Source of the DNA: Robiginitomaculum sp.
Lineage (GTDB): Bacteria > Pseudomonadota > Alphaproteobacteria > Caulobacterales > Maricaulaceae
Assembly (NCBI GenBank): GCA_021776565.1
Contig: JAJFFQ010000024.1
Location: 16,028 to 80,027, forward strand
DNA length: 64,000 bases
Direction of reading: 5' to 3'
Positions 55,712-64,000 of the stretch are shown piece after piece. The position numbers were made by a program, and so were the translations under genes. The notes under the pieces are model-generated. The model saw only the letters and a list, made by a program, of their open reading frames with translations. It had not been told where the DNA came from and made no database searches. How positions within the stretch are numbered: position 1 is the stretch's first letter; each line of letters starts with the position of its first letter.

Positions 55712-56316
55712 TAAGGAGCAGCGGAGCAATCAAGCGCCTGGTTGGTACCATAGGTCTGACGATATTCATCGGCAGTCAGTTCCATCAATTTGATGAGGTT
55801 GATTTTGAAAACCAGGGTCTCATTAGGCCCGATAGGCCCGCCCATTGTGCCATTGGCCCCATAAGCAAGTTCTGGTGCGATATATAACATCCACTCATCA
55901 CCAGCGCGCATAAGGCCAAGCGCCTCAACCCAACCCTTGATGAGGCGATTGGATGGAAAAACTGCAGGCAGGCCATTGCTGTAAGAGCTGTCAAACTCTT
56001 TGCCATCAATTGATGTGCCCTGGTAATGCACGCAAATAAACTGACCGGGATAGGGGTGTTGACCATCGGCAGGCCCGGCTTTTACGACTTTGTATTGTAA
56101 ACCGGTTGTGGTTGTTTTGACGCCCGGCATGTTTTTGTTTTCATCCAGAAACGCTTTGCCGAGTATCAGGTTTTTCTGGGCGGGGTCTATATCACCAGAA
56201 AACTCTGGTTGGTCACCAACGCTGGTGGGTGGGTCTTCTTGTGCTTCTTTTTTGACCGGGTTACAGGCAGCAAGAAGCAAGCCAAGACCAAGGCAGGTTA
56301 GCGTAAATACTCTCAT
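55711..56316 (-). CDS. FKBP-type peptidyl-prolyl isomerase, lipoprotein
   Basis: 201 aa with signal peptide and lipobox GLLLAACNP, an acidic linker, a FkpA-like N-terminal part (AFLDENKNMPGVKTTTTGLQYKV) and an FKBP domain (about 90-190): GQFICVHYQGTSIDGKEFDSS, LIKGWVEALGLMRAGDEWML, YIAPELAYGANG, and a final LVFKINLIKLME. Assists folding of exported proteins, anchored to a membrane. Start ATG 56316 follows GGAGAG. A coupled argE follows. Confidence 0.93.
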   Translation of the reverse strand: MRVFTLTCLGLGLLLAACNPVKKEAQEDPPTSVGDQPEFSGDIDPAQKNLILGKAFLDENKNMPGVKTTTTGLQYKVVKAGPADGQHPYPGQFICVHYQGTSIDGKEFDSSYSNGLPAVFPSNRLIKGWVEALGLMRAGDEWMLYIAPELAYGANGTMGGPIGPNETLVFKINLIKLMELTADEYRQTYGTNQALDCSAAP

Positions 56317-56399
56317 AAACTCTCTCCGCGAACGTGTTCTCATTGCGATGTAAACGAGGTAGAGGGATTTGGCGAGTTAAATTATCAAGATAGTCTGGG

Positions 56400-57482
56400 T
56401 TATAACTTAAGCCCCAGATTAAGGTCACGCCGCCGCATGGCCTTTCCAGGCCAGGCCGATACAGGGCCAAGCGGCAGAGTTTCAAACACATCACGCATGT
56501 TATATTCCAGCGCACGTAATTGTGCTGATAGCGCATGGGTGCCGACAAAACCACCACATAAGGGCCGGGCAGCATTGGCCAGATTAAGCTTGAAACGATA
56601 ATCACCGGCACCAAGATCTATTTCTGAAACGCCGTTCTGGCACGCATGTTTGATAATTTCTTCAAACAAAACCAGGCCAGGTGAAAAATGTGAAAGCACC
56701 GGATCATGGGCAATAAACCAGCAGTGCAAAACCGGTCCAGAACGCAAACACAAATTTAGTGCCGCCAGCGTATCACCGGCATAAAGCGCAAAAAGGTGTG
56801 CGCCCAAATCCTCGCCCGGCGCCTCAAACAGGTTTCGTACCAGCGACAAGGCCCAGTCTCTGTTAAAAACATCAGTTTGGCCGGTGCGTTTGTACTGGTC
56901 ACATTTCCACGTCACCAATTGTTCAAAAAGGGCGGTGTCACGACAGCTGGATTGCAAACGCACAGGACCAATATCGCGGGCCAGTTTGCGTGCTCTTTTG
57001 CGCGCCCGTTTGGTTTCGCTGGATCCGGCATCACGACGGTTTTGTAAATAGGTCTCATGGCCCTGTGTAAGGTTTATGACCCGGGAGACGTGGATTTCAC
57101 GCGCATGGCGGGCAAATACGGCCTGTTTTGCCAGTAAGTTGTTATAATCATATCGGCTTGCCCCGGTAGTTTTAAGCAAGGTGTTTATATCAAGCGTCTG
57201 CCCTGAGGCACCAATAGCACCCTGATAATCGCAAAGCGGCCCACCTGCGGGCTGCAAGACAGAATGAGACGGGCGTTGCAGAGGTAAAAAAGCATTTTTG
57301 CGCCCCTCCTGGTTAAACAAAATAGCAATACGAATGTCATCGCGCACTCTTGCTACGGCTTTGGCCCAGTTGGGGGAATAATATGGACTGACCAGATCGG
57401 CATCGGCATTACGCCATCGCGCCCATTGCGCCAGATCATCCGTGCTCAATTCATCGGGCCTGACCAGCACCACCTTGTTCAT
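56400..57482 (-). CDS. FemAB/CelD-like GNAT acyltransferase
   Basis: 360 aa with the double-GNAT fold typical of CelD/BcsL (Acetyltransf_6) proteins: VSPYYSPNWAKAVARVRDDI, LPLQRPSHSVLQPAGGPLCDYQG near residues 65-90, RARKLARDIGPVRLQ, and the core of the second GNAT domain in LFALYAGDTLAALNLCLR, VLHCWFIAHDP and SEIDLGAGDYRFKLNLA. Such proteins act in polysaccharide, cellulose or peptidoglycan acylation. Substrate cannot be told. ATG 57482 is the only good start; a weak AGGG lies upstream. Confidence 0.8.
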   Translation of the reverse strand: MNKVVLVRPDELSTDDLAQWARWRNADADLVSPYYSPNWAKAVARVRDDIRIAILFNQEGRKNAFLPLQRPSHSVLQPAGGPLCDYQGAIGASGQTLDINTLLKTTGASRYDYNNLLAKQAVFARHAREIHVSRVINLTQGHETYLQNRRDAGSSETKRARKRARKLARDIGPVRLQSSCRDTALFEQLVTWKCDQYKRTGQTDVFNRDWALSLVRNLFEAPGEDLGAHLFALYAGDTLAALNLCLRSGPVLHCWFIAHDPVLSHFSPGLVLFEEIIKHACQNGVSEIDLGAGDYRFKLNLANAARPLCGGFVGTHALSAQLRALEYNMRDVFETLPLGPVSAWPGKAMRRRDLNLGLKL

Positions 57483-57594
57483 TGTTATACCCTTTGTTTG
57501 TCCCCAAAGGCACCATGGACAAGAAACATTAAGAAACGGCTGAATAAGTCATGAAAATTTGAATGATTTTCCTTAAACCTTGAACTTGGGTGGA

Positions 57595-58617
57595 TTAAAA
57601 GCGCCCGCTGTCAACGTCCTGGATAAACTCGATCAGGCCATCAAAGAAATTTTCCTCATCATCATATTGCGATAAATGAGATCCATTGGGGCATAAATGG
57701 AAACGGCCATTTTGAACCTGGCCGGCCATCCATTCCATATGTTTTGGATCCATGGTATCATGAGACGCGCCAATGATGAGTGTTGGCACACGTATTTGTT
57801 TCAGGTCGGCGCGACGATCCCAATCCCCTAATATACCACTGGCCCCAAGCTCGCTTGGCCCCTGCATGGGGATATAAATATCGGTGTTAAGGTGGCTAAA
57901 GGCCCGGTTGATTTCATCGGGCCATTCGGCAACCGGCATACGCAAGACATGATAAACATAATGATGTTCGACCAATAGTTCGGCATAGCGCGGATTGGCA
58001 TAATCCTTGTCGGCCTCAAAGGCTTTTAACTGGGCCAGAACCTCCGGATCCATCTTGGTCATCAGCACGTTGGCGGCATAATCGTTGTATTCGGGGATGC
58101 TGGCCATCATGTTGGAAATGATAAGTCCTTTTAGCTTGTCCTGATGTTTCAGCGCATATTCAATGGCCAGGATGCCGCCCCAGGACTGGCCAAAGAGATA
58201 AAAATCATCTGGCCCCAACCCTAAAGCCTGACGCACCTGCTCAACCTCATCAACAAATCGTGCCGTTTGCCACAGGTCAGGCTCATTTGGTTGATCTGAA
58301 AAATAAGAACCAAGCTGATCGTAATAATAAAACTCAAACCCGGCGCCTGGAAAATACTTGCCAAAAATTTCATAAATTTCATGGGTCATGGCTGGCCCGC
58401 CATGCAAAAGCAAAACCTTGATATTGGGATTGTCACCGACTTTTTTTGTCCAGACGTTAAAATCCCCCTTGTTTGTGGTGATTGAAATCATCCGCCCCTC
58501 GCCAACGACGGGTATTTCTTTGGCCATCACCGTTTCGCTAACGGGCGAAACCTTGCTTTGGCCACAGCCAACAAAAACAAATAATGTTGCAAATAATACT
58601 ATCAATAAACGCGTCAT
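57595..58617 (-). CDS. Proline iminopeptidase-like alpha/beta hydrolase, lipoprotein
   Basis: 340 aa. Signal peptide and lipobox LFVFVGCGQS suggest a membrane-anchored periplasmic enzyme. The S33 features are LLLHGGPAMTHEIYEIF, the YYDQLGSYFSDQP segment, the nucleophile elbow FYLFGQSWGGILAIEYAL with Ser, and the C-terminal catalytic Asp (IIGASHDTMDP) and His (PNGSHLSQYDD). Related enzymes release N-terminal amino acids, often proline, from peptides. ATG 58617 follows GGGGAG. Next to the S9 peptidase, so peptide use is a shared theme. Confidence 0.9.
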   Translation of the reverse strand: MTRLLIVLFATLFVFVGCGQSKVSPVSETVMAKEIPVVGEGRMISITTNKGDFNVWTKKVGDNPNIKVLLLHGGPAMTHEIYEIFGKYFPGAGFEFYYYDQLGSYFSDQPNEPDLWQTARFVDEVEQVRQALGLGPDDFYLFGQSWGGILAIEYALKHQDKLKGLIISNMMASIPEYNDYAANVLMTKMDPEVLAQLKAFEADKDYANPRYAELLVEHHYVYHVLRMPVAEWPDEINRAFSHLNTDIYIPMQGPSELGASGILGDWDRRADLKQIRVPTLIIGASHDTMDPKHMEWMAGQVQNGRFHLCPNGSHLSQYDDEENFFDGLIEFIQDVDSGRF

Positions 58618-58682
58618 CACGCTCCCCAACCAACCAAACTGCTTTCATGTAAAGCCAAGAATATACTATTTTTCTGCAAAGC

Positions 58683-60746
58683 CTATGGGTGTTTTCCATT
58701 ATTAAAACGGTGGCGAAAAAAGGCATCTTCGGCAGCACGAAGCGCCAGAACATTCTCGCTTTTACGAAAACCATGCCCCTCATCCTCGGCCATCATATAC
58801 CAGACGGAAGCACCGTTGGCCTTGGTTGCGGCCAACATTTGCTCACTTTCAGACGCGGGAACGCGTGGATCGTTCTTTCCCTGGACAATCAAAAGCGGCG
58901 CGCGAATTTTTTGGGCATGATTTAAGGGCGAAATAGAGTTCAGGAAGGCCCGCATTTTCGGATCTCTCTCGTCGCCATATTCAACGCGGCGCAAATTTTG
59001 TCGATAACCTTTGGTGTTTTCAAGAAACGTGACAAAGTTGGAAATACCAACAATGTCCACCCCGCCCGCCAGCTGATCGGGATATTTGGTCATGGCGGCC
59101 AGAACAACATAACCCCCATAGGAGCCGCCATGAATAACGATGCGGGAGGAATCCAGGTTTTTTTGCGTTTTAATCCAGTCCAGAAGCGCGCCAATGTCCT
59201 TAATGGCATCTTCGCGCAATACGCCGTCATCAAGGTTGACGAAATTTCCACCATACCCGGTTGAGCCACGAATATTTGGGGCAATGATGGCTGCGCCCAG
59301 TTCTTTTAACCAGTACTGAAAACGAGGTGAAAACCGTGGCCGGTATTGCGATTCTGGCCCACCATGCACGGATATAATGACCGGCACCGGGCGGCGCGCA
59401 GAGGTTTGGGGTCGGTAAATATAGGCTGGAATTTGGCGTCGTCGTCCATCACCCTCTACAAAGGAAAGGTAATGAACAAGCTCCGCAGATCGAAACCCTT
59501 TTGGTGTGTTGTTTTTGGGATTGATGTCTGTCCATTTTTTCAAGCGGCCCGACCGGCGGTAATAAACCCACGCACCAGCCGGATGCCGGGCGCCGTCAAA
59601 GGTAAACCCCAATCGATGGCCTTTGAGATCAAAAGCCAGGCCGTATATAACGCCTGGTGGTAGCCTTGGTGTCGCCGTTACTCGCCCCGTTATTGCTCGT
59701 GCGATCATCAATTTTGACCGTCCACCCACATTAACAGAATAGGCCAGAAACCGGTCATCGGCAGATAATGCAAAATCAGTAACATCACCATCAAGCGCCG
59801 GGCTTATGGCAGTTTTTTCCCCACTGGCCAGATCAATGCGCAATAGACCAACAAAACCTCGCCCTTCATCGCTTTGAACAATAATGGATTTGCCGTCATT
59901 GGTAAATTTGCCCACACCATAAGCCATGGGGCCAACCCGGTCATTGATGGGCTTTAACGACCCGGTGTTTATATCCAGAAGAAATATATAACCCTCATCG
60001 ACCGAGACATATCGGGATACTAATAAAAAACGGTTGTCGGGTGAAAAGCTATGCACCAGCCATGTTCCCTCACCCTGAAACACCACCCGCCGCCCCCGTG
60101 AGGGGCTGTTCAGGGGCGTAACCAGAATATCCCAATTGGGGCTTTCATTTGCTGATCGTTGCCAGGCGATCCATTGCCCATCAGAAGAAAAAACAAAGTC
60201 GGTATTGCGATAACCCTGGTCTGTAAAATGCAGGGCGTCTGTTTGGCCAATGGCAAAAAGGTGTCCTTGAAACTGTTCATTACCACCGTTATCCCGGCTT
60301 GCAATGAAACGTTTGCCGTCAGGCGAGGGCGTAATTTCCCGCGCCGGCTCGGTAAAAAAGGTTAACTGTTGAGGAGATGGCGGCTCACCCACGAGTGGCA
60401 CGCCTGAGGCAGCCTGTCCGGTATATGTCCGGTAAACAGAACCGCTACGCAACCAGCCTTTATTACGGCGTAACTTTTTTGGATCACGCACCAGATAGGC
60501 TTGCGGTGTTCGGCCAATACGCGTGGTGACCAGGGCACCAGAAAACAACCAGCCCTGAAACTGATATTGCCTGATATTGTGGTACTGCTTGATTGCTTCC
60601 AGAACGCGGGTATCAGAATCTGGAATGTTTTCGGTTATCAAACCGCCTTTGATAACACGCTCACCCGTAGCCAGTTCTGCGCTTGTCATCGCAAAGAAAA
60701 AAGCAAACAACAATTTAAGCCTTAAAGTGCGCACAGCAAACTCCAT
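58683..60746 (-). CDS. S9 family prolyl oligopeptidase-like serine peptidase
   Basis: 687 aa with signal peptide (LKLLFAFFFAMTSAELATG), exported. The first two thirds form a WD40-like beta-propeller (PDGKRFIASRDNGG, SPDNRFLLVSRY, SADDRFLAYSVN). The C-terminal alpha/beta-hydrolase domain has PVIISVHGGPESQYRPRF, NIRGSTGYG, the nucleophile Ser in RIVIHGGSYGGYVVLAAM, GKNDPRVP and the catalytic His in AEDEGHGFRKSEN. It resembles dipeptidyl/acylaminoacyl peptidases. Exact specificity is unknown. Adjacent genes also encode peptidases. Confidence 0.93.
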   Translation of the reverse strand: MEFAVRTLRLKLLFAFFFAMTSAELATGERVIKGGLITENIPDSDTRVLEAIKQYHNIRQYQFQGWLFSGALVTTRIGRTPQAYLVRDPKKLRRNKGWLRSGSVYRTYTGQAASGVPLVGEPPSPQQLTFFTEPAREITPSPDGKRFIASRDNGGNEQFQGHLFAIGQTDALHFTDQGYRNTDFVFSSDGQWIAWQRSANESPNWDILVTPLNSPSRGRRVVFQGEGTWLVHSFSPDNRFLLVSRYVSVDEGYIFLLDINTGSLKPINDRVGPMAYGVGKFTNDGKSIIVQSDEGRGFVGLLRIDLASGEKTAISPALDGDVTDFALSADDRFLAYSVNVGGRSKLMIARAITGRVTATPRLPPGVIYGLAFDLKGHRLGFTFDGARHPAGAWVYYRRSGRLKKWTDINPKNNTPKGFRSAELVHYLSFVEGDGRRRQIPAYIYRPQTSARRPVPVIISVHGGPESQYRPRFSPRFQYWLKELGAAIIAPNIRGSTGYGGNFVNLDDGVLREDAIKDIGALLDWIKTQKNLDSSRIVIHGGSYGGYVVLAAMTKYPDQLAGGVDIVGISNFVTFLENTKGYRQNLRRVEYGDERDPKMRAFLNSISPLNHAQKIRAPLLIVQGKNDPRVPASESEQMLAATKANGASVWYMMAEDEGHGFRKSENVLALRAAEDAFFRHRFNNGKHP

Positions 60747-60892
60747 TACCTAAAATCTACCCACCTGCACGGCATCTGCCAAGTTAAAGGGTTTCAACAA
60801 TTCGTCAGAATGTTTTTTCACCAAGCACTCCGCGCTTAATGACGGATGATTGCATCCCCACACTGGACATATTGATATCCGTTGCCCATGTA

Positions 60893-60908
60893 GCCTTGCT
60901 GGCAAGGC
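60893..60908. repeat. Perfect dyad ahead of the lysC-lysA fusion
   Basis: GCCTTGC (60893-60899) and GCAAGGC (60902-60908) with a two-base centre, ending one base before the GGAG ribosome site. It could be an operator, or a leader hairpin covering the start region. No lysine-riboswitch features are evident. Confidence 0.35.
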
Positions 60909-60921
60909 GCTGGAGATTGAA

Positions 60922-63525
60922 ATGAAGCCCGAAATGGATACGCCGCCCTGGGTGGTAATGAAATTTGGCGGCACCAGTGTGTCCTCTTTAAGTGGTTGGG
61001 AAACCATCGAAAGCGTTCTTCGTGCGCGCCGTGCTGCCGGTGAGAGGCCCTTGATCGTCCATTCCGCGCTATCACAAATTTCCAATATGCTGGAGACAGC
61101 CATTGATGCTGCCCTGCACAAAAAAGAGACCGGTATTGTCGATGAAATTGCCCAGCGTCATATAGCTCTGGCAGCCGATATTGGCGTTGATGGTGATACG
61201 CTTATTGCCCCATCCCTAAAGCGCCTTAAGCAATGGCTTGGTGGTATTGCGCTGGTCGGTGAAGCTAGCCCCCGGGTTCGTGCGCGCATTTTGGCGCAGG
61301 GCGAATTGATGGCGACGGCACTTTTTTCTGAACGCCTGAATATGCAAGGCTTTGCGGTTTCACGCTTCGATGCCGGTGATGGCCTTGTCAGCGTGCAACC
61401 GGATCAGGCTGGCTCTGTCGGTCAATATCTTTGCGCGCTGTGCGATGACGTACCCGATGCAGCCTTGCAAAAACAATTGCGCGCCTTGCCTGGCGACATG
61501 GTGCTGACCCAGGGTTTTATTGCATGTAACCAAAAAGGAGAAACCGTGTTGCTGGGCCGTGGTGGCTCGGATGTGTCGTCGGCGCTTTTTGCGGCTAAAC
61601 TTCAAGCGCAGCGGCTGGAAATCTGGACAGACGTGCCCGGCATGTTCAGCACCGACCCCCGCCTGACCGCTTCGGCGCGTCTGCTTAAAGACCTCAGCTA
61701 TGACGAGGCGCAGGAAATTGCACTTATGGGAGCCAAGGTTATTCACCCGCGTGCCTTGCCGCCGGTGCGGCGGGCGCAAATCCCGGTACAGGTAAAATGC
61801 ACCATGCTGCCAGATGCTGTAGGCACCCGTATTAGTGCCGCGCCTCTTGATACCAATGCCCGCGTCAAGGCCATTACCGTCAAGCACGGCATTGTTCTTG
61901 TCTCCATGACCTCGTCTTCCATGTGGGGAGAGGCAGGGTTTCTGGCCAAGGCCTTTGCCGCTTTTGCACATAATGACCTGTCCATTGACTTGGTCTCCAC
62001 CTCAGAGGCCAGTGTAACCGTTTCGCTGGATACCGGACAAAACCTGGACGATGCGGCACTGGAGCGGCTGCAAGATGATCTGGCGTCATTATGCCGGGTT
62101 AGCATTTTACGAAATTGCGCGTCGGTCAGTCTTGTCGGGCGGGATATTCGCACCATTTTACATAAGCTTACCCCGGCTTTGGCACTGTTTCGCGAACACC
62201 CGGTTCGCCTGGTCAGTCAGGCGGCCAATGATTTGAACTTCACCGTGGTTGTGGACGAGGATCAGGCGCAAAAGCTGGCGCGGCGCTTGCACGATGAAAT
62301 GGTCGAGGTTGAACCGCAAGACAAGGTGTTTGGCCCGCCCTGGGAAGACAGCACCATCTTGCCCACACCTGGCCCCGTAACCTTGCCCTGGTGGGTGACA
62401 AAACAGGCGACCTTGTTGGCCATAAAACCCGATGGTGAGGCCGCATTTGTTTATGACATTGAAACGGTCAAAACCCGCGCCATCGCCTTGGCGCAACTTA
62501 CAAATGTTAAACGTGCCTTTTATGCCATGAAGGCCAATGCGCACCCGGCGGTTTTGCGGGCCATCATTGATGAAGGCCTTGGCGTGGAATGTGTTTCCCT
62601 GGCCGAGATAGAGCATGTTTTTAACCACCTACCCGGTATTGATCCCGGGCAGATTATTTTCACTCCCAACTTTGCCCCGCGTGATGAATATGAGGCGGCT
62701 TTGGCGCGAGGTGTGCGCCTGACGCTGGATAACCTACACCCTATGGAGCATTGGCCGGAACTGTTTGCCGACGCCGAGGTTATACTGCGCATCGATCCAG
62801 TGCGCGGGCGTGGCCATCATCGCCATGTGCAAACCGCCGGTGCGCGCGCCAAGTTCGGTATACCCATTGCTGATCTGGCGCAGATGCGCACATTGGCCAA
62901 AGCGGCTGGAGCAACAATCATTGGTCTGCATTCTCATGCAGGTAGCGGTATTCTTGATCCGGGTCATTGGCGCGATATTGCCGAGCTTCAGGCTTCATTG
63001 GCGGGTGATTTTCCAGACCTGCGCGTGCTTAATCTGGGCGGTGGTCTGGGTGTGCCAGACACCACAGGAGCAAACGCCCTTGATCTGGCGGCGCTGGATG
63101 AAAACCTGGCACTGGTACGCGCGGCGTGTCCCGGGCTGGAGTTATGGCTGGAGCCGGGGCGCTATCTTGTTGCCGAAGCCGGGGTGTTACTGGCCAGCGT
63201 TACCCAGACCAAAACCAAAGGCACAAGTGCTTATGCCGGGCTGGAAACGGGCATGAACTCGCTTATTCGCCCGGCGCTTTATGGTGCCCACCACGATATT
63301 GCCAATCTCACCCGCCTGCATGAAGGGGCAAGGCTTGCGCCGATCAGTATTGTCGGACCGATCTGCGAATCCGCTGATATACTGGGCATAGATCGCTATT
63401 TGCCACCAACAAGTGAAGGCGACGTATTGCTGATTGCCAATACCGGCGCTTATGGCGCGGTGATGGGAACCAGCTATAATTTACGCGCCCCTGCACGGGA
63501 GTTGATACTGGAAAGCTCGGATTAA
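60922..63525 (+). CDS. Fused aspartokinase (LysC) - diaminopimelate decarboxylase (LysA)
   Basis: One 867-residue ORF joins the first and last enzymes of the diaminopimelate-lysine pathway. Residues 1 to about 465 are aspartokinase: WVVMKFGGTSVSS with KFGGTS at 14-19, GRGGSDVSSALFAAKL, WTDVPGMFSTDPR, GAKVIHPRALPP, then ACT domains. Residues about 475-867 are DAP decarboxylase: PLP Lys537 in YAMKANAHP, His670 in LHSHAGSGI, GGGLG at 706-710, EPGRYLVAEAG from 744 and Cys815 in GPICESADIL. All key residues are present. ATG 60922 follows TGGAG. No frameshift separates the halves. Known fusions occur in Xanthomonadaceae; in an alphaproteobacterium this is unusual. Confidence 0.95.
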   Translation: MKPEMDTPPWVVMKFGGTSVSSLSGWETIESVLRARRAAGERPLIVHSALSQISNMLETAIDAALHKKETGIVDEIAQRHIALAADIGVDGDTLIAPSLKRLKQWLGGIALVGEASPRVRARILAQGELMATALFSERLNMQGFAVSRFDAGDGLVSVQPDQAGSVGQYLCALCDDVPDAALQKQLRALPGDMVLTQGFIACNQKGETVLLGRGGSDVSSALFAAKLQAQRLEIWTDVPGMFSTDPRLTASARLLKDLSYDEAQEIALMGAKVIHPRALPPVRRAQIPVQVKCTMLPDAVGTRISAAPLDTNARVKAITVKHGIVLVSMTSSSMWGEAGFLAKAFAAFAHNDLSIDLVSTSEASVTVSLDTGQNLDDAALERLQDDLASLCRVSILRNCASVSLVGRDIRTILHKLTPALALFREHPVRLVSQAANDLNFTVVVDEDQAQKLARRLHDEMVEVEPQDKVFGPPWEDSTILPTPGPVTLPWWVTKQATLLAIKPDGEAAFVYDIETVKTRAIALAQLTNVKRAFYAMKANAHPAVLRAIIDEGLGVECVSLAEIEHVFNHLPGIDPGQIIFTPNFAPRDEYEAALARGVRLTLDNLHPMEHWPELFADAEVILRIDPVRGRGHHRHVQTAGARAKFGIPIADLAQMRTLAKAAGATIIGLHSHAGSGILDPGHWRDIAELQASLAGDFPDLRVLNLGGGLGVPDTTGANALDLAALDENLALVRAACPGLELWLEPGRYLVAEAGVLLASVTQTKTKGTSAYAGLETGMNSLIRPALYGAHHDIANLTRLHEGARLAPISIVGPICESADILGIDRYLPPTSEGDVLLIANTGAYGAVMGTSYNLRAPARELILESSD

Positions 63526-64000
63526 ATTGCATATTATAGCTGCCCTTACGCGGGTGGGGATAAGTGTGTTTTATTTGTGCTCAAATAGCGGGCGCCAGCA
63601 CCACGATAGCACAGAATCACGTGCTCATAGCCACGGTTTGCCGTCGCGATAGCACCAGTAAGTAAGAGACAATAAGGGACGTTTAAGGGTCAAATTAGCC
63701 CTCATAAGGGTCAGCTAAGGGACAGATGAAGGTCAGCCAAGGGTCAGGTCGTGTCCCTTAAACGACCCTTGAGAGGGTCAGCGGGGATAAGGGGGTGGTT
63801 ATCCTCCATTTCTCATTCTTTTTTTGTCATCCCGGAAAGGCGTTAGCCCTCAAAAGCGCAGAGACTGTTCAAAATTCTGTGTCAGGTTAGGATTTAGATG
63901 TCCAGTATTTCATCTAAACGCCCATCGAAGTATATGGCGAGTTGTGAGAGGGTCAAGTTCCAGTTTTGAATTGGCATTGTCCATTTTTTTGTCATGTTTT
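63526..64000. other. 475-base gene-free stretch at the right edge
   Basis: No ORF here looks coding. 63541-63670 shows nothing I can name. 63674-63779 holds the AAGGG(T/A)C array. A 12-base string TTTTTTTGTCAT occurs at 63819-63830 and again at 63984-63995; the first is followed by CCCGGAAAGGCG, like dispersed intergenic repeats in alphaproteobacteria. An isolated AGGGTC is at 63949-63954. The region continues past the window. Confidence 0.6.
63674..63779. repeat. Array of AAGGG(T/A)C heptamers at 10-12 base spacing
   Basis: Forward copies start at 63674 (AAGGGAC), 63685 (AAGGGTC), 63706 (AAGGGTC), 63717 (AAGGGAC), 63729 (AAGGTC, one G short) and 63739 (AAGGGTC); reversed copies are at 63753-63759 and 63764-63770; a shorter AGGGTC is at 63774. 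A degenerate reversed copy (AGCCCT) fills 63697-63702. Most steps are 10-12 bases, one DNA turn. The first pair (63674-63691) and the reversed pair (63753-63770) also form an 18-base inverted repeat matching at 16 positions. Confidence 0.75.

Noticed and set aside
1..64000. tRNA, rRNA, CRISPR, IS or prophage genes
   Set aside because: I scanned the gaps by eye for T-arm signatures, regularly spaced repeats with spacers, transposase or integrase motifs and found none; a covariance-model search could still reveal a small RNA.

Overview
The window looks like the origin-proximal part of an alphaproteobacterial chromosome. The evidence is gene content and order: fur-miaB-phoH-ybeY-corC-lnt-xre, leuS-lptE-holA, mnmE-mnmG-rsmG-parA-parB, rho-hemJ-hemH-hemE, then PPSR-maf-aroE-coaE-dnaQ with secB, Tim44-like, mltA, smr and hslVU. 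It also has class I lysyl-tRNA synthetase, a DUF6489 protein, an NtrZ-like protein and a CtrA-type site (TTAA-N7-TTAA) in the presumed origin. CtrA at the origin fits a Caulobacterales/Hyphomonadales-type organism, but species cannot be read from this sequence. Base composition is moderate, lower in GC than Caulobacter. I see no tRNA, rRNA, IS element, prophage or CRISPR array.

Layout. 1-8.5 kb: clpB, a membrane-anchored LytTR regulator divergent from an acyltransferase, a TerC-family protein, ahcY, and an unknown membrane protein whose leader can form alternative hairpins. 8.5-16.3 kb: a minus-strand block of pgi-hisS, a DsbD/ScsB-like reductase and lysS, with small ORFs in the gaps. 16.5-25 kb: a tightly packed plus-strand run from nfuA to lnt and an XRE regulator. 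25-30.5 kb: NtrZ-like, a DUF3576 lipoprotein, leuS, lptE, holA. 30.5-41 kb: a minus-strand run parB-parA-rsmG-mnmG-mnmE-DUF6489, rho, hemJHE. 40.92-41.25 kb: the AT-rich hemE/PPSR gap, the likely oriC. 41.25-50 kb: PPSR-maf-aroE-coaE-dnaQ, secB, Tim44-like, mltA, smr, hslVU. 50-60.8 kb: accessory genes, namely a GGDEF-EAL protein, a PfkB kinase, a paraoxonase-like hydrolase, a HIG1-type small membrane protein, an M20 deacetylase, FKBP, a FemAB-like acetyltransferase and two serine peptidases. 60.9-63.5 kb: a fused aspartokinase-diaminopimelate decarboxylase. 63.5-64 kb: a gene-free stretch holding an array of AAGGG(T/A)C heptamers at helical spacing.

How it works together. The window joins replication start (oriC), segregation (ParA, ParB and two perfect parS sites by rsmG and mnmG, plus a third parS-like site 28 kb away inside the acyltransferase gene), initiation-linked housekeeping (dnaQ, holA), proteostasis (ClpB, HslVU, SecB, FKBP; clpB and hslVU each have a sigma-32-like promoter), envelope assembly (Lnt, LptE, MltA), tRNA modification and charging (MiaB, MnmEG, TsaB, HisS, LeuRS, LysRS) and heme synthesis. 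Most operon genes overlap by 1-14 bases, which fixed many start codons. The most distinctive items are the oriC, the extra parS-like site, the LysC-LysA fusion, the phased heptamer array, the leader hairpins at 7428-7487 and the nested palindromes at 36771-36854. I did not find a convincing new multi-gene system.
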